10,538 nt of DNA from an uncultured Pseudomonadota bacterium (GTDB lineage: Bacteria > Pseudomonadota > Gammaproteobacteria > Burkholderiales > Usitatibacteraceae), in contig CAMPHL010000041.1 of the NCBI GenBank assembly GCA_946885905.1, positions 1-10,538 on the forward strand, given 5' to 3'. A model generated the notes under the pieces. The model made no database searches, had not been told where the DNA came from, and saw only the letters and a program-made list of their open reading frames with translations. Position numbers and translations under genes: made by a program. Position 1 is the stretch's first letter. Each line of letters starts with the position of its first letter. Below are positions 7,011 to 10,538 of this stretch, piece by piece.

Positions 7011-7997
7011 ATGAGCAGCCCGAGAATCGTGGTCGCCGGAGCCTCGGCGGGGGGCGTGGTGGCCCTGCAGGCACTGGCCTCGCAGCTCGGGCCCGACTTT
7101 CCCGCGCCCTTGCTCGTGGTCCAGCACATCGGCAAGCACACGAGCATCCTGCCCGACTTGCTGGTGCGCAGGGCCGGCACTCCGGCCTCCCATGCCGCGG
7201 AAGGCGACGAGCCCCGAGCCGGCCATATCCACGTGGCGCCGCCCGATCGCCACATGTTCCTGAAGGACGGGCGCATCAGCCTGTCCCACGGCCCCAGGGA
7301 GAACCACGCGCGGCCCGCGATCGACCCGTTGTTCCGTTCCGCGGCGGCCGAGTACGGCACGGGCGTGATCGGCGTGCTCCTCACCGGGCACCTCGACGAT
7401 GGCACGGCGGGGCTGCAGGCGATCAAGGCGCGTGGCGGGATCGCCGTGGTCCAGCATCCTTCCGACGCGGAGTCGCCCTCGATGCCGGCGAGCGCGATGC
7501 GATACGTCGAGGTCGACCACGCCGTGCCGCTGCAGGAAATGGGTGCGCTGCTGCACCGCCTGGTCGCCGCTCCCGCGCCGCCGCCGGCCGCCGGGATCGG
7601 CGCGAGCCTCACCCACGAGATCGACCTCGTGCTCAATCGCGGCGATCCGCTCGAGCACCTTGGCGCCATCGGCCGGCCCTCGACCTTCGTGTGCCCCGAT
7701 TGCAGCGGCGCCCTGTGGGAGATCGCCGGGTCGCAGCCGCGCCGCTATCGCTGCCACACCGGCCACGGCTTCACGCTGCGCAGCCTCCAGCACGCGCAGG
7801 CGGAGGGCGCCGACGAGGCGTTGTGGAGCGCGTTTCGCGCGCTGCAGGAGAAGGAGATCCTGCTGCGTTCGCTCGCATCCGCGGAGGCGGCGGCGCAAGT
7901 CGATTCGGCCCACTGGTTGCGGGAGGCCGACCAGGTGTCGCGGCACGCCGAGGCGCTGCGCCGGCTCATCGAGCGCGTGCCCACGTCGCCCGAATGA
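7011..7997 (+). CDS. Stand-alone CheB methylesterase with C-terminal zinc ribbon
   Basis: A 328-residue protein. Residues about 5-185 are a CheB methylesterase, the enzyme that removes methyl esters from receptor glutamates or deamidates glutamines. The catalytic triad is visible as S12 in GASAGG, H39 in VVQHIG and D130 in TGHLDDG. There is no N-terminal receiver, so activity is not gated in the classical way by CheA phosphorylation. After an Ala/Pro linker near residue 190, residues 228-252 hold a likely zinc site, C228, C231, C248 and H252 (CPDC and CHTGH). A helical, charged tail extends to 328. I chose ATG at 7011; no upstream start is in frame. It is divergent from the hybrid kinase and encodes the second CheB domain of the locus. 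Its substrate cannot be named because no receptor gene is present. Confidence 0.92.
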   Translation: MSSPRIVVAGASAGGVVALQALASQLGPDFPAPLLVVQHIGKHTSILPDLLVRRAGTPASHAAEGDEPRAGHIHVAPPDRHMFLKDGRISLSHGPRENHARPAIDPLFRSAAAEYGTGVIGVLLTGHLDDGTAGLQAIKARGGIAVVQHPSDAESPSMPASAMRYVEVDHAVPLQEMGALLHRLVAAPAPPPAAGIGASLTHEIDLVLNRGDPLEHLGAIGRPSTFVCPDCSGALWEIAGSQPRRYRCHTGHGFTLRSLQHAQAEGADEALWSAFRALQEKEILLRSLASAEAAAQVDSAHWLREADQVSRHAEALRRLIERVPTSPE

Positions 7998-8018
7998 GCG
8001 TCGGCCGATGGATCGCTC

Positions 8019-8282
8019 CTAGCGCCGTACGCGGTTCCAGGCGAGGATCGCACCGCCCGCGAGGGCGGCCAGCAGCACCAGGACGTTGCCGACGATGAAG
8101 ACGCGATTGCCGACCATCGCGCTGTACACGATGAAGAGCAGCGTGGCGCTCACCTGGCCCACGAAGAACCATTTGCTGATGCCGTGCTTCACCCGATCGC
8201 GCCACTCCTTCCACGCCTGGCCCACCAGCGTGCAGAAAAGCACGCCGACCGCCGCCCAGCCGACCCATTCGGAGCCATCCAT
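8019..8282 (-). CDS. Three-helix membrane protein, SemiSWEET/LAB_N-like
   Basis: An 87-residue integral membrane protein with hydrophobic helices at about 7-24, 38-58 and 61-82, a basic loop between the first two (KEWRDRVKHG) and a basic end (WNRVRR). The pattern GISKWFFVGQ, then a helix, then NRVFIVGNVLVLL resembles the three-helix half-transporters called SemiSWEETs and the related LAB_N domain. This is pattern memory, not a search. ATG at 8282 begins MDGSEWVGW and directly precedes the first helix; upstream the frame loses protein character. The ribosome site is weak (GAAAG, four bases away). It converges with the CheB gene 21 bp away and is divergent from sodC across 93 bp. Function unknown. 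Confidence 0.8.
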   Translation of the reverse strand: MDGSEWVGWAAVGVLFCTLVGQAWKEWRDRVKHGISKWFFVGQVSATLLFIVYSAMVGNRVFIVGNVLVLLAALAGGAILAWNRVRR

Positions 8283-8287
8283 GGAGC

Positions 8288-8300
8288 TTTCGAGCCGAAA
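8288..8300. promoter_or_regulatory. Small inverted repeat between membrane-protein gene and sodC
   Basis: TTTCG (8288-8292) and CGAAA (8296-8300) pair perfectly around AGC, five bases upstream of the membrane-protein start codon. Its right half, GCCGAAA, also occurs in the CheB divergent leader at 6975-6981. This may be a short shared operator half-site or coincidence; it is too short to decide. Confidence 0.25.
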
Positions 8301-8316
8301 TGCGCACGAGCCGTTC

Positions 8317-8343
8317 CTCGTGAACGCGCGCAACGCGCGCGAG
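8317..8343. repeat. AACGCGCGC tandem repeat and hairpin upstream of sodC
   Basis: AACGCGCGC is repeated exactly at 8323-8331 and 8332-8340. CGCGCG (8325-8330) pairs with CGCGCG (8334-8339) over a CAA loop, and the outer CTCG (8317-8320) matches CGAG (8340-8343) if the TGAA at 8321-8324 bulges out. It lies 33 bp before the sodC start, where a leader hairpin or regulator site would be expected. No T-run follows. Confidence 0.4.
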
Positions 8344-8362
8344 TCCCAGTGTTGTTTCCCCT

Positions 8363-8367
8363 GGAGA
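8363..8367 (+). promoter_or_regulatory. Ribosome-binding site deciding the sodC start
   Basis: GGAGA ends eight bases before the ATG at 8376. The earlier in-frame ATG at 8367 would overlap it, so the later ATG is preferred. That also leaves a compact signal peptide starting MKN. Confidence 0.6.
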
Positions 8368-8375
8368 TGAACGCG

Positions 8376-8888
8376 ATGAAGAATGTCCTGCTGGCAGCCG
8401 CGCTCGCCGTCGCGGGCGTGGCGCATGCCGACTACAAGGTGGAGATGAAGTCGATCGACGCCAAGGGCGCCGGCAAGTCGCTCGGGACGGTGACGATTTC
8501 GGCCAATCCCGGTGGCGGCGTGGTGTTGAAGCCTGCGCTCAAGGGCCTTCCCCCCGGCGACCACGGATTCCACGTGCACGAGAAGGGCGACTGCGGCCCG
8601 AAGGCGAAGGACGGCAAGCCCACCGCGGGCGAAGCCGCGGGTCCGCATTGGGATCCCGACAAGGCCGGGAAGCACGCCGGGCCCTCGGGCAAGGGACATC
8701 GCGGCGACCTGCCCGCGCTCGCCGTCTCGCCCGGCGGCGCCGCGGGCACGCCCATCACGGCGACGCGCATCAAGCTCGAGGAGCTCGCGGGCAAGTCGCT
8801 CATGATCCACGCCGGAGGCGACACCTACGGCGAACCGCCCGCGAGCGGCGGCGGCGGCGAGCGCATAGCCTGCGGCGTCATCAAGTAG
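8376..8888 (+). CDS. sodC: Periplasmic Cu/Zn superoxide dismutase SodC
   Basis: A 170-residue enzyme that converts superoxide to oxygen and hydrogen peroxide in the periplasm. A signal peptide at residues 1-18 ends in AHA before D19. Metal ligands are placed by family pattern: copper H66 and H68 in GFHVHEKGDC, bridging H91, zinc H100, H108 and D111, and copper H145 in MIHAGGDTY. The disulfide cysteines are C73 and C166, and catalytic R163 lies in ERIACGVIK. The active site is complete and the length is normal. The loop around the bridging histidine reads GPHWDP, a mild variant of the usual GGHYDP or GGHLDP. It is divergent from the membrane-protein gene and ends 6 bp from the convergent amidohydrolase gene. 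Regulation is not visible beyond the upstream tandem repeat. Confidence 0.96.
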   Translation: MKNVLLAAALAVAGVAHADYKVEMKSIDAKGAGKSLGTVTISANPGGGVVLKPALKGLPPGDHGFHVHEKGDCGPKAKDGKPTAGEAAGPHWDPDKAGKHAGPSGKGHRGDLPALAVSPGGAAGTPITATRIKLEELAGKSLMIHAGGDTYGEPPASGGGGERIACGVIK

Positions 8889-8894
8889 GAAACC

Positions 8895-10367
8895 TCAGCC
8901 GCCGCGACCGAGCAGGTTCAGGAACTCGCGCCGCGTCTTCGGTCCGTAGGTGAGGTAACTCGGGTCGGGACGCTCGGCGCGGTATTCGACGCGATCGAGG
9001 GCGACGCGGTCCTTCGTGTGCTTCTCCAGCACGTCGCCGGGAATCGAATAGACCTTGAGCGCATTCAACCCGAAGACCTTGGCGCGCAGCTGCGGCGTGA
9101 TCTCCGGGTACCCGTGCCTCGCGCGCAGGTCGGGTGAAATCTGGAACGTCCGGAAGGCCTGGATCTGGTCCTGCGGCGATCCGTACCAGACCGAATCCGT
9201 GCCCCAGAGCACGTTGGACTCGCCGCAGTGCTTGAGGAGCTTGCCCAGCGCGTGCGCGGCCGAGTCGGGATCGCGCATGAGGAAGCGCCATGTCGAGCCC
9301 AGCTCGGCGTACACGTTGGAGCCCGGCTTCACGCCATTGGCGAGCAGGCTGGTCACCAGGGCGTCGATGCCGTCGGTCTTGCTCTCGTCGTAGGGCCCTT
9401 CCTTCTGCCCCGCGACGTAGCCCGAGTGGTAGATGAGCCAGTTGATGTCCGGGAAGCGCTTCGCCGCGCGCCCTACGTCGACGCACGTCGAGTGCTCGTA
9501 GGACTTGGGCCCGAAGGCGAGGCCCTTGTGCACCGCGATGTTGCGGATGCCCAGCTTGCGCGCCTTCTCGACCATCTTCACCCCGGGCTCGTCGTCGAGA
9601 TAGAAGCCAGGCGCGCCGCCGGGTCCCCATTGCGTGTACGTCTTCCAGGCGGAGATCCGGTACTTCGCCGCCAGCTCGTCCATGCCCTCCAGGTCCCCGG
9701 CCTGGTTCGGATTCACGCGGCCGTGGATGAGAAGGCGGTGCGTTCCCTGGAGGCGCTCGACGATGCGCGCCGTCTCGGCCGCTTCCTCGATCCTGAGCGG
9801 CTCGCCTTCGCGGGTCGAGGGGACGAACGAGAGCACCATGAGGTCGGTGTCCGAGTCCATGAAGACGTCCTTCACGAACTGGTCGGGGCCCACGCAGCGC
9901 AGGTAGTCGAAGCGGTTCGGTCCCCGGTGCGGCGCGCACGCTTCGCGATCGGTCGCGAAGGACAGCGGCTTCGCCTTCTCCGGCAGGCGCTCGAGCCACG
10001 CCCCATGCGGGTTCACGAAGTGTCCCTGCACGTCGAAAATGAACTCGTTGCCGTCCACCGACGAGCGCGCGGCGTGCAAGTCCAGCGCGGCTTCCTTCGG
10101 GATGTCGTAGTACCCGCCGCGCCGGCCCTGGCTCGCATAGGCGGCATTGAAGCCGAGGAGCGTGGAGGCCACGCCGCAGGCCGATACGAGGAAAGAACGG
10201 CGGTCGAGCCCGAGGCGCCTCGCGTTCGCGGTGGCCGCTTCGAGCGCCGCCAGGTTCGCCCGGCGGTGGATCTCCTCCAGGGGGATGGGCGCGAATTCCC
10301 CGTTGCTGGTCGAGTCGAGCTTCACGGGCAGCCGCGTGCCTGCCGGATCGTTGTCGCGCGTTTCCAT
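8895..10367 (-). CDS. Tat-exported amidohydrolase-2 family protein
   Basis: A 490-residue protein of the amidohydrolase-2 (COG2159-like) TIM-barrel family, which includes ACMSD-type decarboxylases and hydrolases. A twin-arginine signal (DRRSFLVSACG, R56 and R57, then a hydrophobic run to AYAS near residue 79) follows an unusually long 55-residue leader. The metal-site region begins FDVQGHFVNP at 111-120, so the usual HxH is Q114-G-H116. Other likely ligands or active-site residues are H215 (LIHGRVNP), H280 (AVHKGL), H314 (IYHSGY) and D391 (WGTDSVW). The strong site AGGAGG four bases before ATG at 10367 supports this start and so the long leader. Substrate and reaction cannot be read from sequence. 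It stands alone on the minus strand, convergent with sodC. Confidence 0.88.
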   Translation of the reverse strand: METRDNDPAGTRLPVKLDSTSNGEFAPIPLEEIHRRANLAALEAATANARRLGLDRRSFLVSACGVASTLLGFNAAYASQGRRGGYYDIPKEAALDLHAARSSVDGNEFIFDVQGHFVNPHGAWLERLPEKAKPLSFATDREACAPHRGPNRFDYLRCVGPDQFVKDVFMDSDTDLMVLSFVPSTREGEPLRIEEAAETARIVERLQGTHRLLIHGRVNPNQAGDLEGMDELAAKYRISAWKTYTQWGPGGAPGFYLDDEPGVKMVEKARKLGIRNIAVHKGLAFGPKSYEHSTCVDVGRAAKRFPDINWLIYHSGYVAGQKEGPYDESKTDGIDALVTSLLANGVKPGSNVYAELGSTWRFLMRDPDSAAHALGKLLKHCGESNVLWGTDSVWYGSPQDQIQAFRTFQISPDLRARHGYPEITPQLRAKVFGLNALKVYSIPGDVLEKHTKDRVALDRVEYRAERPDPSYLTYGPKTRREFLNLLGRGG

Positions 10368-10371
10368 GGCG

Positions 10372-10377
10372 CCTCCT
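10372..10377 (-). promoter_or_regulatory. Strong Shine-Dalgarno of the amidohydrolase gene
   Basis: On the minus strand this reads AGGAGG with a four-base spacer to ATG. It is the best ribosome site in the window and fixes a start 55 residues before the twin arginines. A weak -10-like TACAGT lies at 10395-10400 on the same strand without a fitting -35 box. Confidence 0.75.
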
Positions 10378-10380
10378 CAA

Positions 10381-10538
10381 GGAACGGAGCCGCCACTGTA
10401 CCTGCGCCACGCCGCCGATGAGCGGTGCAAGGCTGTGGTGCGACAAGGGGCGCACGGGCCCCGCGACGATCACCGGCCCGCGGGCGGCTTCCGGGGATGG
10501 GGATCGTCACGCCGCGCCGCCATCGCGTCGCTGGCAGC
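10381..10538. other. Right-edge sequence without a secure gene
   Basis: This holds the upstream region of the amidohydrolase gene. Two short edge readings compete. One is a minus-strand 22-residue tail entering from outside and ending at a TGA at 10470-10472. The other is a plus-strand frame opening at ATG 10419 (MSGARLWCDKG) and running off the end. Both have high GC third positions and neither resembles a family I know, so I call no gene. Confidence 0.3.

Noticed and set aside
6939..7946. Upstream extension of the hybrid kinase frame on the minus strand
   Set aside because: It is antisense to the stand-alone CheB, whose triad and zinc ribbon are clear. The ATG at 6938 has a ribosome site and directly precedes the CheB domain.
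8283..8810. Extension of the membrane-protein frame across the sodC region
   Set aside because: Upstream of 8282 it is antisense to sodC and loses hydrophobic pattern; MDGSEWVGW at 8282 is a natural start.
10395..10400. TACAGT as a -10 box of the amidohydrolase promoter
   Set aside because: Only four of six bases match and the hexamer 17 bp upstream does not resemble a -35 box.
9228..10421. Plus-strand open frame opposite the amidohydrolase
   Set aside because: It is a shadow frame rich in Val, Arg, Ala and His; the minus strand has a Tat signal, family motifs and a strong ribosome site.

Overview
The window is about 10.5 kb of very GC-rich, densely coding chromosomal DNA. Third codon positions are almost always G or C, there are no transposases, tRNAs, rRNAs or CRISPR repeats, and the gene types point to a free-living Gram-negative proteobacterium: a lipoprotein with a lipobox, a periplasmic Cu/Zn superoxide dismutase, a Tat-exported hydrolase and a chemosensory hybrid kinase. 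Betaproteobacteria is my best guess from protein flavour alone; no marker gene fixes it.

Layout. (1) Positions 1-170, minus strand: the 5' end of an unrecognised gene that leaves the window at base 1. (2) Positions 171-287: a divergent intergenic region with a strong imperfect stem-loop at 224-256. (3) Positions 288-2778, plus strand: a probable four-gene operon encoding a small zinc-ribbon-like protein, a 3-methyladenine DNA glycosylase (Mpg/AAG family), an orphan family-3 solute-binding lipoprotein, and an NADH pyrophosphatase (NudC) whose TTG start overlaps the previous stop codon. (4) Positions 2784-6938, minus strand: a 1384-residue hybrid protein with CheB methylesterase, CheR methyltransferase, PAS, heptad-repeat coiled coil, PAS, PAS, histidine kinase and receiver modules. 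(5) Positions 7011-7997, plus strand: a stand-alone CheB methylesterase with a C-terminal CCCH zinc ribbon, divergent from the hybrid across a 72-bp region rich in inverted repeats. (6) Positions 8019-8282, minus strand: an 87-residue three-helix membrane protein resembling the SemiSWEET/LAB_N fold. (7) Positions 8376-8888, plus strand: sodC. (8) Positions 8895-10367, minus strand: a Tat-exported amidohydrolase-2 family enzyme with a substituted metal motif. (9) Positions 10381-10538: edge sequence with no secure gene.

How the genes fit. The plus-strand operon has a theme of nucleic-acid and nucleotide upkeep (base excision, NADH or NAD-cap hydrolysis), with the lipoprotein as an outsider. 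The centre is a chemosensory-type signalling locus: two CheB methylesterase domains, neither with its own N-terminal receiver, one CheR domain, and a kinase-receiver output, with no chemoreceptor, CheA, CheW or CheY in the window. The divergent start region holds competing inverted repeats, one of which partly pairs the hybrid's Shine-Dalgarno sequence. The most interesting points are this double-CheB locus, an A9 slippage-prone run exactly at the kinase-receiver linker, the switch-like leader of the hybrid gene, and the amidohydrolase whose HxH metal motif reads QGH.
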